36,236 nt of DNA. Origin: Pseudomonas amygdali (GTDB lineage: Bacteria; Pseudomonadota; Gammaproteobacteria; Pseudomonadales; Pseudomonadaceae). Under the pieces are notes generated by a model. That model was not told the DNA's origin. It ran no database searches and saw only the letters and a list, made by a program, of their open reading frames with translations. The stretch lies in the NCBI RefSeq assembly GCF_002699855.1, contig NZ_LKBW01000273.1, positions 193 through 36,428 of the forward strand. The letters run 5' to 3'. Shown one piece after another: positions 1 through 7,199 of this stretch (position 1 is the first letter of the stretch; every line of letters begins with the position of its first letter). A program made the position numbers and the translations under genes.

Positions 1-51
1 GAAACCCCGAAAAAGCGCCACGCACGATAGTGAGGCTGCCCAGCGGACTCT

Positions 52-1974
52 CTAGAAACTCATACTCAGCGCAACATTCATCCCTTGCTGGGTCACGTCG
101 TCGTTCTTGCGCCAGTTGTAGTTGCCGCGCAGTGTCAGGTCTTGAGTCAGCTTCTGGCTGACGCCCAGCGTTGCCCGATTCAGGTCGCGTTGCGGTGTGT
201 AACCTTCCAGCGTGAAACCCACTGACTGGACGCTGTTGAGCGCCATGGTCACGTTCTGCTGATCGGTCTCGAACTCCCGTTCATGGGCAACTTCTCCCCA
301 TACCTGTGTGCTCGGTGTCACCTGGAACTTGCCCTGCACACCCACGCCTGCACGCCGCGACTTGCGGGTCTGGTCGCTGAAGGTCAGTGCCGTCGAGCGA
401 TCACCTTTTTCCGAGTAGCCATCAACATCGATGTGCGCGTAGTCGGCGCTGACAAAAGGCGACAGATGCCAGCGGCTGGAAGCCCCCGCGATGTCGAAGC
501 CGACTCGACCGCTGGCCGCCCACATCTCACCGTCGGTATCGCCTTTTTCCTGACCCTCGCTGACCCCCAGTGCGAAGTTGCGCTCGGCATTTTCGTAGTC
601 CAGCTTGCCGCCTGAAACCGCCAGATCACCCCACCAATGGTTGGCCTGATACTGCAGAAACGCGGTGGCGATGTAGCTGTTGAGTTTGTAGTCCGAGTCC
701 CTGGGGCCTGCCTCAAGATTCTGCCGATACGCTCCGGCAACAACGCCAGTGCGCCAGTTTTCGGCAAATCGGTAGCTGCCGCCTATGGTCAGGTTGTAGC
801 CTCTTCCATCAGCATCGGCCGAGCTGTCCTGCGCGTCGAAGTCCATTTTCTGACCACCCGCCGCAAGCACGCTCTGCCACTGGCCGACACCTTGCCAGTT
901 GCCCCAGTCGCTCAGCCACTGCGCGCGAATCTCGTCCTGATGCATCCGCAGCGTGCCATTGGCCATCTCCGGCAACAGGGTTATTTCCCATGGGGCCGAG
1001 AGCAACGAATAGGCGTAGTCGGCCAGCAGTCGTTGTCCGGCTTCCGTCGGGTGGACGCGGTCGTTGAAAAACACTCGGCTCGGATTCGGCGTCGCGCTGG
1101 ACCTGCCGTTGGCTGCGCTTTCTGTGCAGCTGTCGCCACTGAAGCAGGTACTGACCAGGTTCTCGTTGGGATCGAACCCGAAGCGTGCCGGTTCAGCGAG
1201 GACTTCATTGATCAGCAATGGAACATTCAGTGGAATGATCTGGGCATTGATCTGCGCCAGTCGGCTGACCAGCTGCTGATTGAAGCCCGTGCTGAGTGCG
1301 GAAGTTGCCGAAGCCAGTGGCGAACCGCTCAAGGCTGGCGTTTTACCGATATCCGGCAGCAACCAGACCATGATGTAGCGCGCACCGGCCTGTTGCAGGG
1401 CTTGCGCGCTGTCAGCCAGCTGATTGGCGGCTTGCGCTGCGCTGCTGGCACTCACCACGCGACCCTGCAGGAAGTCGTTGCCGCCTCCGGTCAGGTAATA
1501 AAGCGCATTGGGGTCGGCGCGAAAACCGTTTGCGGGCAGGTAGCCGGTCCGGCTGCGCAGCAGTGTGCCGGTGTTCGGGTCGACAACGGTGGATTGCGAG
1601 TTGATCGACTCAAGAATCTGGTCGGTCCGATAGCCGCCGACTGCCCAGTTATTGCCATCCGGGGCACCCAGCGCAGCATTGACTGGCGACGTGGAGGCCG
1701 CCAGATCTCCTGCCGGAACACCGAGCATTCTACCAATCAGCGTCGATGAGTTCAGATTGAACACTTCACCGCTGCCGTCCTGATACGTGGGGCCGACACG
1801 ATTGGTGAACCTGAGCGTAGAGCCCCTGGGCCCTGCGGCATCCGGAAACTGCCCGGCATCGGCCAGACTGTCACCGAACACCACCATGGTCGAATAGGGC
1901 GCGGCAGCAGCGGTGCCGCAGGCAAGCGATAACAGGCAGGCCGCGAAGGGCCAGCGCCTCGATGTCTTGGTCAT
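52..1974 (-). CDS. estA: GDSL-family autotransporter esterase (EstA/EstP-like)
   Basis: This is an outer-membrane esterase with a secreted hydrolase passenger and a C-terminal beta-barrel, 640 aa from the chosen start. The chosen ATG (minus strand, 1974) is followed by a clear signal peptide: a basic start, a hydrophobic core, and an Ala-rich cleavage region near residues 20-25. An in-frame ATG 18 codons upstream would bury that signal. GDSL block I has the catalytic Ser at about residue 36, the GGND oxyanion block lies near 163-167, and DRVH (Asp 305, His 308) completes the triad. The last ~280 residues look like an autotransporter barrel and end in Phe, as outer-membrane proteins usually do. 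P. aeruginosa EstA is about the same length and is tied to rhamnolipid production and motility; that role is only inferred here. The neighbouring tailocin regulators lie upstream on the same strand. Confidence 0.93.
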   Translation of the reverse strand: MTKTSRRWPFAACLLSLACGTAAAAPYSTMVVFGDSLADAGQFPDAAGPRGSTLRFTNRVGPTYQDGSGEVFNLNSSTLIGRMLGVPAGDLAASTSPVNAALGAPDGNNWAVGGYRTDQILESINSQSTVVDPNTGTLLRSRTGYLPANGFRADPNALYYLTGGGNDFLQGRVVSASSAAQAANQLADSAQALQQAGARYIMVWLLPDIGKTPALSGSPLASATSALSTGFNQQLVSRLAQINAQIIPLNVPLLINEVLAEPARFGFDPNENLVSTCFSGDSCTESAANGRSSATPNPSRVFFNDRVHPTEAGQRLLADYAYSLLSAPWEITLLPEMANGTLRMHQDEIRAQWLSDWGNWQGVGQWQSVLAAGGQKMDFDAQDSSADADGRGYNLTIGGSYRFAENWRTGVVAGAYRQNLEAGPRDSDYKLNSYIATAFLQYQANHWWGDLAVSGGKLDYENAERNFALGVSEGQEKGDTDGEMWAASGRVGFDIAGASSRWHLSPFVSADYAHIDVDGYSEKGDRSTALTFSDQTRKSRRAGVGVQGKFQVTPSTQVWGEVAHEREFETDQQNVTMALNSVQSVGFTLEGYTPQRDLNRATLGVSQKLTQDLTLRGNYNWRKNDDVTQQGMNVALSMSF

Positions 1975-2079
1975 GAACGGATCCCGATTGTTTTTGTTTT
2001 GTACCGGAAACGTAGCAAGATTTTTCATGGCTGCAAAGTTTGATGAACATTATCGAGCTGCGGCGGTGCTTTTTTGACC

Positions 2080-2322
2080 TCAGGCAGCCCTGTTGGTCAC
2101 GATGGCGCTCAGATAGTTGGCCAGGTCATGCAGGTACACGAAGGGGTGACCCTGACGACTGCCGCCTGTGCGGCTGACCTTCAAGTCGATGCGTCCTGCG
2201 TTGATCTTGCGCAGCAGATTTCTGTCGCTCGACAGGTGCGAAAAATAACGCTCTCTGACGGCGCTCAGCGAAGGGCACGGCGTGGCGAATTCTTTGCGAA
2301 GTTGATCCAGTATTTCGTTCAT
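2080..2322 (-). CDS. prtN: PrtN-family pyocin activator
   Basis: Small (80 aa) predicted DNA-binding activator of tailocin genes. The core, from the YFSHLS segment through RKINAGRIDL to YLHDLANYL, follows the PrtN-family pattern of a short helical domain in which an 'FFSHL...F.RK...G.I.LPV.R...S...G..L.DLA.YL' scheme recurs. The ATG at 2322 has an AGGGAG Shine-Dalgarno seven bases upstream; the longer frame (to 2376) starts near the predicted transcript start and lacks such a site. A two-codon mini-ORF (ATG GAA TGA) overlaps the start, so some coupled re-initiation is conceivable. Predicted -35/-10 boxes at 2400-2405 and 2377-2382 are both covered by PrtR-type operator sites, which implies repression by the upstream prtR product. 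In P. aeruginosa, PrtN switches on pyocin operons after PrtR is cleaved. Confidence 0.82.
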   Translation of the reverse strand: MNEILDQLRKEFATPCPSLSAVRERYFSHLSSDRNLLRKINAGRIDLKVSRTGGSRQGHPFVYLHDLANYLSAIVTNRAA

Positions 2323-2376
2323 TCCATGACTCCCTGTGGTTTGCATGTGAGGACTCCCGGGATGGGGTGCAGACAA

Positions 2377-2405
2377 ACAATACGATATGTAGCGCTTCGT
2401 GACAA
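2377..2405 (-). promoter_or_regulatory. Predicted prtN promoter
   Basis: On the minus strand TTGTCA (2405-2400) and TATTGT (2382-2377) are separated by 17 bp. The start of transcription would lie near 2370, giving a leader of roughly 48 nt before the prtN ATG. Both boxes overlap operator-like repeats. Confidence 0.55.
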
Positions 2406-2436
2406 TACAGTTTGTATTTTAAATACGATTTGTATT
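2379..2436. promoter_or_regulatory. Triple PrtR-type operator in front of prtN
   Basis: Three inverted-repeat sites share the pattern AATACA-N3-TGTATT. 2404-2418 is a perfect 6+6 palindrome with spacer GTT. 2422-2436 has one arm mismatch (AATACG/TGTATT). 2379-2393 is degenerate (AATACG/TGTAGC). The first overlaps the predicted -35 and the last the -10 of prtN. The same pattern recurs at the prtR promoter, which points to the prtR product as the binder; that assignment is inference. Confidence 0.65.
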
Positions 2437-2443
2437 GTTCGTC

Positions 2444-2692
2444 TCACAGGGAATCGATGTACCAGGACACGCGAGCAGTGCCGTTTTCAGGGTTGCGGGT
2501 GACGCTGATACCTTCGGCCTCGCTGATCTGATCCATGATGCGCTCCCAGTGAGCCACCGATTCGCCAGGCTCCCTGATCAGCAGGACCTGATGCTCGATC
2601 TGCGCCTTGTCACTGGTGATAGCGTCCTGAATGCGCTGTGCCAAGGCCAGGTAAGCGTCATGTTGCGAGGTGTCGGGGAACTGCTTGAGCAT
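2444..2692 (-). CDS. DUF1654-like small protein, LexA-box controlled
   Basis: An 82-aa protein that resembles the Pseudomonas DUF1654 family: an N-terminal 'Y..L..R.Q..I' helix, a middle 'L.REPGESVAHWERIMDQI' segment, and a C-terminal short beta stretch ending 'ARVSWYID'. The ATG at 2692 is preceded by AAGGAG with seven-base spacing; a longer frame would start upstream of the predicted transcript start. A perfect CTGT-N8-ACAG LexA box overlaps its -10 region, so it should be SOS induced through LexA itself rather than PrtR. It sits between prtR and prtN on the same strand, and no terminator is visible between its stop and prtN. Its biochemical role is not evident from the sequence. Confidence 0.8.
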   Translation of the reverse strand: MLKQFPDTSQHDAYLALAQRIQDAITSDKAQIEHQVLLIREPGESVAHWERIMDQISEAEGISVTRNPENGTARVSWYIDSL

Positions 2693-2707
2693 GAGTGAAC
2701 TCCTTTT

Positions 2708-2727
2708 TACTGTATGTGCATACAGTA
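2708..2727. promoter_or_regulatory. LexA box (SOS operator)
   Basis: A 20-bp near-perfect palindrome with 9-bp arms (TACTGTATG / CATACAGTA) around TG. The core CTGT-N8-ACAG at 2710-2725 matches the gammaproteobacterial LexA consensus. It covers the predicted -10 of the DUF1654-like gene. Confidence 0.85.
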
Positions 2728-2750
2728 ATTGAGGGGTGTTTCTCACGCAA
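2722..2750 (-). promoter_or_regulatory. Promoter of the DUF1654-like gene
   Basis: On the minus strand TTGCGT (2750-2745) and TACTGT (2727-2722) have 17-bp spacing. The -10 lies within the LexA palindrome and the ribosome-binding site follows within about 15 bases, so the leader is very short. Confidence 0.6.
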
Positions 2751-2803
2751 GCTACAAATGTTTCCTACACGGACACCTGCCCGGGACGAAACAGTGGCGC
2801 ATG

Positions 2804-2827
2804 AAAAAGCCCCGGTTATCGGGGCTT
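2804..2827 (-). terminator. Intrinsic terminator of prtR
   Basis: Read on the minus strand, an 8-bp stem (AAGCCCCG / CGGGGCTT arms) with a 5-base loop is followed by a T run. It lies 18 bp beyond the prtR stop. Confidence 0.85.
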
Positions 2828-2844
2828 GGACGTGGCATGCCGGG

Positions 2845-3492
2845 TCAGAGACGCATCGTCATCTGCCTGATGACACCGATCAGTTTGCACTCCTCGGTCA
2901 CCGCAAGGGTCGGGTAGGCGGGGTTCAGCGGCTTGAGAAAGTAGCGTCCGGCGTCTTCGACCAGTTTTTTGAACGTGGCCTCGTTACTTTCCGGCAGTTT
3001 GGCGATCACCAGCTTGCCGGCAGTGGGCTCGATTCCGGTGTCGACCAGAATCAACATGCCTTCAGGAATGCTCTGGCCTGCGGGTGCGGTCATCGAATCG
3101 CCACGGACCACCAGCCAGAAGGCTCTGCCCTTGGCTTTATAGTCGCTGATCTCGAAGGTGTCCGAATAGCCGGCAGGGTAGGGCTCGACGGCTTCACTCC
3201 AGCCACCGGCCTCTACCCAGCTGATGACCGGATAGCGATAGAAACGCGAGGGCTGCACCGTGGGCTCCACGTTGTGCATGCCGGGCTCGCTGGCCGGAAT
3301 GGAGGTGGTGAGAATCGGCAGGCCGAGCTCGGTCAGGAACCGATTGATAACCTCGATCTTCGGCTCACGCTTGCCATTCAGCCAATGCCCTACTGCGCCG
3401 GGCGTCACGCCCATCCGCTCAGCCATCTCTTCCTGGCTGATCTGCTGGGTTTCCATGACCTGTCTTGCGACTTCATACCATTTTCTGTTCAT
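2845..3492 (-). CDS. prtR: PrtR-type LexA/CI-like repressor (HTH + S24 autopeptidase)
   Basis: Predicted master repressor of the tailocin, 215 aa from the chosen ATG. Residues ~15-45 form a lambda-CI-type helix-turn-helix (SQEEMAERMGVTPGAVGHWLNG). The C-terminal half is a peptidase S24 domain with an Ala95-Gly96 cleavage pair, the nucleophile Ser133 in a GDSM motif, and the general base Lys175. All residues needed for RecA-stimulated self-cleavage are therefore present. The start is uncertain: the next upstream ATG (3504, four codons longer) lacks a Shine-Dalgarno just as this one does, and the longest frame (3534) begins inside the predicted -10. Its promoter is covered by an operator-like repeat, which implies autorepression. 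In P. aeruginosa, PrtR represses prtN until DNA damage. Confidence 0.9.
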   Translation of the reverse strand: MNRKWYEVARQVMETQQISQEEMAERMGVTPGAVGHWLNGKREPKIEVINRFLTELGLPILTTSIPASEPGMHNVEPTVQPSRFYRYPVISWVEAGGWSEAVEPYPAGYSDTFEISDYKAKGRAFWLVVRGDSMTAPAGQSIPEGMLILVDTGIEPTAGKLVIAKLPESNEATFKKLVEDAGRYFLKPLNPAYPTLAVTEECKLIGVIRQMTMRL

Positions 3493-3501
3493 GCGTCGAA
3501 T

Positions 3502-3575
3502 CATACAGGCTGTAGGGTGTTGAGCAATATACATAATGTAATGCTTCGTTGTGTCATAAAAATACAGAATGTATT
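3502..3575. promoter_or_regulatory. PrtR-type operators between prtR and the tailocin operon
   Basis: Sites of the pattern AATACA-N3-TGTATT lie at 3561-3575 (perfect 6+6, spacer GAA), 3528-3542 (TATACA/TGTAAT) and 3502-3516 (CATACA/TGTAGG, weakest). The middle one overlaps the predicted prtR -10. The perfect one lies upstream of the prtR -35, on the side of the plus-strand tailocin genes, so it may also affect that direction. Confidence 0.6.
3530..3557 (-). promoter_or_regulatory. Predicted prtR promoter
   Basis: On the minus strand ATGACA (3557-3552) and TATGTA (3535-3530) have a 16-bp spacer. Transcription would begin near 3523, making an upstream ATG at 3534 unusable. Confidence 0.5.
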
Positions 3576-3590
3576 GTAAGGTCTTGGTTC

Positions 3591-3613
3591 TGCGCAGCGA
3601 AAGACGCTGCGCA
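3591..3613 (+). other. Strong hairpin in the tailocin leader
   Basis: A perfect 9-bp inverted repeat (TGCGCAGCG / CGCTGCGCA) with loop AAAGA lies 32 bp before the first tailocin gene. It is followed by GCGTTTC rather than a T run, so a simple intrinsic terminator is unlikely. A leader RNA structure is possible. Confidence 0.5.
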
Positions 3614-3645
3614 GCGTTTCAGAAAGGTCCTACAGGAGAGACACG

Positions 3646-4089
3646 ATGATCGAGAAAATAGAAGCCGTGATGCAGCATTGGGGGGAACAGCGCATGCGCA
3701 TTGGCCTGGGCGGCGGACTGAGCAGCCCGATGGCCGGGATCATGGAATGGGGCGCGTACATTCCGCGTCGCACACCCGGCTCGCGCGCACTGGTGGGTAA
3801 TGGCAGCGGCCTGGACTATATAAGCAGCGAAGTCGAGGCGGCTGTGGCGCAGCTTTCGCGCAGCCCTGCAAAGAGCCGCGGGCCTGAACTGGCCCAACTG
3901 GCGACATTGCGCTACGTCGAGTCATTGCCGGTGCGCGAGCAGATGCGTCTGGTGGGCATTAATGAAGGCGCAGACCGTACCTATCGCAACTGGATCAACA
4001 AGCTTCACCAGCAAGTGCTGGCAATTCTCGCTGAGCGCAGCGCTTCCAGAAGCAACAACGCCGTCGCCAACAAAGCTGCACAGGGCTGA
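3646..4089 (+). CDS. Putative phage antiterminator Q-like regulator
   Basis: A 147-aa protein, first gene of the tailocin in the plus direction, with an AGGAG ribosome-binding site upstream. It starts with a helix containing an 'I..VMQHWGE' pattern and ends in a likely helix-turn-helix (LRYVESLPVREQMRLVGI then EGADRTYRNWINKLHQQVL). This general layout, including the Trp-containing N-terminal helix, resembles lambdoid Q antiterminators of the phage 82 type; the similarity is weak and from memory. The context supports a late regulator: it is separated from the next gene by an intrinsic terminator, and further terminators lie in the operon. It could instead be an ordinary DNA-binding activator with a sigma-region-4-like C-terminus. 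Upstream DNA does not show clear repeats of the published P-box (PrtN-binding) pattern. Confidence 0.45.
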   Translation: MIEKIEAVMQHWGEQRMRIGLGGGLSSPMAGIMEWGAYIPRRTPGSRALVGNGSGLDYISSEVEAAVAQLSRSPAKSRGPELAQLATLRYVESLPVREQMRLVGINEGADRTYRNWINKLHQQVLAILAERSASRSNNAVANKAAQG

Positions 4090-4361
4090 ACGAAGACACG
4101 GTTTCACGCCGTTTATCCGGGTCGATTGCACAGCTGTGGCCGAACTCGTGTTGAACTCCGGTCAAACTCGACCCACCCCGAAACTGCCCCTTCCCAGCCT
4201 TTCCGGAGGGGGGTAAAAAGGTCCCACGATATGCGATTTGCGCCTCAGGGCAGCAGCCGGAAACAGGCTGAACAACAGCCACAACCGGTCACTCGCGACC
4301 CATCTCAAACCCCGCCTCGGCGGGGTTTTTCATTGGGTCAGGCACACGGAGGCCAGTGCAA
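4090..4361 (+). other. Non-coding gap between Q-like gene and com
   Basis: These 272 bp hold no convincing gene; short frames here lack ribosome-binding sites and family resemblance. The only clear element is the terminator near its end. Only 31 bp separate that terminator from the next start codon, so the promoter reading into com must lie upstream of the terminator, or transcription must pass through it. Confidence 0.6.
4307..4330 (+). terminator. Intrinsic terminator between Q-like gene and com
   Basis: Stem CCCCGCC/GGCGGGG extended by AAA/TTT, with a two-base nominal loop, followed by five T. It lies immediately upstream of com, in the place where a Q protein would be expected to allow read-through. 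Confidence 0.85.
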
Positions 4362-4556
4362 ATGTTGAAGGACTTTCGATGCTGGCAGTGCAAGAAGCTG
4401 CTGGCCCGCATGGGTGAGTACATAGAGCTCCAGATCAAATGTTCCCGCTGCGGAACGTTGAATCATGTGAAGGCCGCGAGCCTCGAGTTATCGCCGTTGA
4501 GCGACAGAGGTACAGCAGCGTCGTTGCTGCCTCGCGGTGCTAACCAGAGGTATTAA
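4362..4556 (+). CDS. Com-like zinc-finger translational regulator
   Basis: A 64-aa protein whose first 38 residues match the Mu Com family: a C7-x2-C10 and C27-x2-C30 four-cysteine zinc module (FRCWQCKKLL...IKCSRCGTLN). The ATG at 4362 follows ACGGAGG with nine-base spacing; the GTG two codons upstream is too close to that site. In phage Mu, Com binds the mRNA of the adjacent mom gene and opens its ribosome-binding site. Here the downstream partner is not a DNA modification gene but a glycoside hydrolase starting only 2 bp after the com stop, so Com may regulate that gene instead (inference). Confidence 0.82.
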   Translation: MLKDFRCWQCKKLLARMGEYIELQIKCSRCGTLNHVKAASLELSPLSDRGTAASLLPRGANQRY

Positions 4557-4558
4557 TC

Positions 4559-5731
4559 ATGTCCAATAGCAGTTCTGCTGTCAGCCAGCTCAAGAATATT
4601 CCGCTGGTAGGTATCAACCTGGGTTCAGTGGCTAACGCCGGGCAGATCGTGCCTGGCGAGGCAGGGACTCATTATCAGTGGCCCAATCGTGGAACCATCA
4701 CTACCTGGGTCAAGAACCGGGGCGTGCGTCTGATCCGTTTCCCGTTCGAACTTCAGCGCGCTATTCAGCTGTCGACTCTGGACGGCTTGCCAGGTCAAGG
4801 GGCGAACCTGAATACCGACTTCGTGAAGCGCTGGAAAGAAATGCTTGGCTGGATTCGTGAAGACTCCAATGGCGAGGCCAGAATCATTCCTGATCCGCAC
4901 CACTACATGCGTTTGCATCGCTACGAAACCGATGCAAACGGGAACCTGACCGGGCGCATTCTTCCTGCCGCGGAGGCCGGTAATCAGAACGGCTGGAAGG
5001 CAACCGAGTCGGTATTGATCAAGGATGGGAACGGTGTCAACGGCATTTTCTGGAGCGCCGTTCACCTGGCCAACTTTCACCAGAAGCTGGTCACCGAATG
5101 CGACGATCCAATGGTGCTGGGCTGGGGGTTGGGTAACGAGCCGTATTCGAATACTACGGTGGGTGCCAAGGACTACATTACGTTCCCTGCTCTTGAGGCG
5201 CTGTACATCAGCACGATGAATACCGTGCTGCAGGCGTTGCGCAACAGCTCGAAAAAGCCGGTGTTCATTTGTGGGCTTGAGTTTGCAAGCGCCAGAAACT
5301 GGGCCACCGTCTCTGCCAACCTTCAGTCGAAGATCGTCGACCCGGCCAATGCAATTGTCTGGGAAGCCCATGCTTACGGCGATTACGATAAAAGCTCCAG
5401 CGGTGCCTACGCCAATAACAACGACCTGATCTCGCCGACCGTTCTGCGCGATGAAATCGTGGGTCCGTTTCTGACCTATGCCAAGACCAACAAGATGGCC
5501 GCATTTATCGGCGAAGCAGGGATTCCGCCAACGGCTGCCGGTCGCACCGCGCTGAAAAACCTGCTCGATAAAGCGAAGGCGGAAAAAGTGCCAGTGACAC
5601 TGTGGGTCACAGGGCCAGGCACCGATGGCGAAAAGATGAGCCTGGAGGCCAGCAATCAGGCGGAGACCGTCGCACTGGTCACACCGTACTTTGCCGAGCG
5701 CATTGCCCTGTGGGGTTATGCACAGGCATGA
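4559..5731 (+). CDS. GH5-like glycoside hydrolase (cellulase-type TIM barrel)
   Basis: A 390-aa protein with the conserved clan GH-A / GH5 signature set in order: Arg60 in RFPFE, DPHHY (His114-His115) at 112-116, the acid/base in GNEPY (Asn193-Glu194), HAY (His271, Tyr273), the nucleophile Glu319 in IGEAG, and Trp349 in LWVTG. All expected active-site positions are present, so it is probably active. There is no signal peptide or dockerin, so it would stay in the cytoplasm until lysis. Substrate cannot be read from sequence; bacterial cellulose or another beta-glucan exopolysaccharide is plausible. Start is 2 bp after com and a terminator follows 33 bp after its stop, making com plus this gene a compact cassette. 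A tail-related enzyme of this class is not part of the Mu tail set. Confidence 0.8.
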   Translation: MSNSSSAVSQLKNIPLVGINLGSVANAGQIVPGEAGTHYQWPNRGTITTWVKNRGVRLIRFPFELQRAIQLSTLDGLPGQGANLNTDFVKRWKEMLGWIREDSNGEARIIPDPHHYMRLHRYETDANGNLTGRILPAAEAGNQNGWKATESVLIKDGNGVNGIFWSAVHLANFHQKLVTECDDPMVLGWGLGNEPYSNTTVGAKDYITFPALEALYISTMNTVLQALRNSSKKPVFICGLEFASARNWATVSANLQSKIVDPANAIVWEAHAYGDYDKSSSGAYANNNDLISPTVLRDEIVGPFLTYAKTNKMAAFIGEAGIPPTAAGRTALKNLLDKAKAEKVPVTLWVTGPGTDGEKMSLEASNQAETVALVTPYFAERIALWGYAQA

Positions 5732-5764
5732 CGGTGCAAGTCATTCCGTTCTGACCCAACAACG

Positions 5765-5788
5765 GAGCCCCGCATCAAGGGGCTCTTT
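5765..5788 (+). terminator. Intrinsic terminator after the GH5 gene
   Basis: GAGCCCC / GGGGCTC 7-bp stem with a 7-base loop, followed by TTT. It closes the com-hydrolase cassette. The short T run suggests incomplete termination. Confidence 0.7.
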
Positions 5789-5853
5789 CCAGTTTATTCA
5801 GGCTTTCGATTTTCGAGGGCCTTGAGAGTCCACCACCCTATTACGGAGCACCA

Positions 5854-6243
5854 ATGGACCCAACCGACCCAGGCCCAGGCACAGCTACCTGGCTGGGCGG
5901 CACGGGCACAATTCTGCTTGGCGGCTTTCTTTGGCTGCGCAAGTTTCTTTCCAGAGATGCAACAGACCGGGCGATGGACAACGCGGACATCGGTACGGTG
6001 CGCCGCCTCAATGAGCTGCTCGACTCCGAGCGCCAGGCGCGCAAGGAAGCCGAAGCGCGGGCTGATCAGTTCGCCAAGGAGCGCAACGAGCTCGCCGCAG
6101 CGGTTGGGCGGATGGAGGGCAAGATCGAAGCCCTGACCAGCCACATCGTTCAACTCACCGACAAGGTCACCACGCAAAGCGCCGAAATAGCCCGGCTGCG
6201 ATCCCAACTCGGAGGTGCAAACGATGCACAGATGCGCAATTGA
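5854..6243 (+). CDS. Single-TM coiled-coil protein, possible holin
   Basis: A 129-aa protein with a short N-terminus rich in Pro and Asp, one membrane segment at about residues 12-28 (WLGGTGTILLGGFLWL), a basic patch, then a charged coiled coil to the end. CGGAG precedes the ATG at 5854. The tailocin has an endolysin and spanins but no other obvious holin, so this gene, the next, or both are the best candidates for membrane permeabilisation. Family identity is not certain; the long coiled coil is unusual for a classical holin. Confidence 0.55.
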   Translation: MDPTDPGPGTATWLGGTGTILLGGFLWLRKFLSRDATDRAMDNADIGTVRRLNELLDSERQARKEAEARADQFAKERNELAAAVGRMEGKIEALTSHIVQLTDKVTTQSAEIARLRSQLGGANDAQMRN

Positions 6244-6562
6244 TTTCATCGCTCGCCATTGGTGGCGGCGCCTGGAGGTCTGGCTGATTTCCGTGCTGCT
6301 GATCGCTGGCTGCCTGATGCTCGGTTTTCAGGCCGGGCAGTGGTCGGCGAATGCCGAGCATACGCAGCAGCTGGCCGAGGTTCGCAATGCCTACGACGTA
6401 GCGCTGGGCAAGCGCGACCGGCGCCTGGACAGGCTGGCCGAAACCACCACCCAGGCGGCAGACAAGGTCGAGAGTGCTGCATCAATTGCCAATCAGGCCG
6501 CTCACACGGCCAGCCGTGCTGCAAACAAGGCTGATGAGGCGTTGGGCAAGGCGAACCAGTAG
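6224..6562 (+). CDS. Small membrane protein with heptad-rich tail
   Basis: A 112-aa protein: basic N-terminus, membrane helix at about residues 20-38 (VWLISVLLIAGCLMLGF), then an Ala-rich coiled coil (AAETTTQAADKVESAAS-type heptads). The ATG at 6224 has GGAGG eight bases upstream and overlaps the preceding gene by 20 bp, implying coupled translation. It shares the one-helix plus coiled-coil plan with its neighbour, which suggests that the two proteins act together, perhaps as holin and partner. No specific family was recognised. Confidence 0.6.
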   Translation: MHRCAIDFIARHWWRRLEVWLISVLLIAGCLMLGFQAGQWSANAEHTQQLAEVRNAYDVALGKRDRRLDRLAETTTQAADKVESAASIANQAAHTASRAANKADEALGKANQ

Positions 6563-6608
6563 GCGTTTCCCACGCCGCAATCAACCTTCAACACACGCGG
6601 AACCCCTC

Positions 6609-7199
6609 ATGAAGATAACCCCGATAGTTGCCCACTTGCAGGCGACCTGCCCGAGCTTTGCCGGGCGAATCAGTGCCGGTATCGACTGGGCGGCGGTCGC
6701 CCTCGGTGATCAGCTCGCCCACCCGTCGGCGTACGTGATTGCCACTGGCGATCAGTCCCCCGCCAACGATTTGCAGAACGTTATTCGCCAGAACATCACC
6801 GACCGGATTGACGTGGTGGTGGTGCTCGATGGCGGTGATAAGCGCGGGCAGGAAGCCAGTGAGCAACTGCACACCCTGCGCGCTGAGTTGTGGCGAGCGT
6901 TGGTGGGCTGGAACCCGGATCGCGATTACGACGCGATGCAGTACACCGGTGGCGCGCTGGTGCAGATCAGCGGCGACCGGGTGACGTATCGCTTCGGGTT
7001 TGCAGCGCAGTTTCAACTGGGCCGCAACACCTCCGATCAGCCTGCCGAGACCTGGCATGAAGCGTATCTGGACGGTTTGCCCGGATTTACCGGCGCCACC
7101 CTCGAGATGGACTGCGTTGACCCCGCAGATCCGAACCTGAAATCCCCCGGCCCTGATGCCCGTATCGAAGCGAAATTCACAATAGAGGTAACCCCATGA
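6609..7199 (+). CDS. Mu gp37-like tail protein (DUF1834)
   Basis: A 196-aa protein matching the Mu gp37/DUF1834 family in size and place, just before gp38 and the sheath. The start at the ATG in 6609 gives MKITPIVAHLQATCPSFAGRI. A tail-completion or terminator role at the head-proximal end is usual for this position; in a headless particle it would cap the tail. It overlaps the next gene by 4 bp (ATGA). Confidence 0.8.
   Translation: MKITPIVAHLQATCPSFAGRISAGIDWAAVALGDQLAHPSAYVIATGDQSPANDLQNVIRQNITDRIDVVVVLDGGDKRGQEASEQLHTLRAELWRALVGWNPDRDYDAMQYTGGALVQISGDRVTYRFGFAAQFQLGRNTSDQPAETWHEAYLDGLPGFTGATLEMDCVDPADPNLKSPGPDARIEAKFTIEVTP

Noticed and set aside
637..1749. A 370-codon frame on the plus strand opposite estA
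   Set aside because: The esterase has a full set of motifs and a signal peptide on the minus strand; this frame has none.
3541..3645. PrtN-binding P-boxes upstream of the tailocin operon
   Set aside because: An ATTG...GT stretch exists near 3572-3582, but its spacing does not match the published repeat pattern and it is not repeated at the right intervals.
4126..4368. 80-codon frame between the Q-like gene and com
   Set aside because: It crosses the terminator and overlaps the com ribosome-binding site, with no family likeness.
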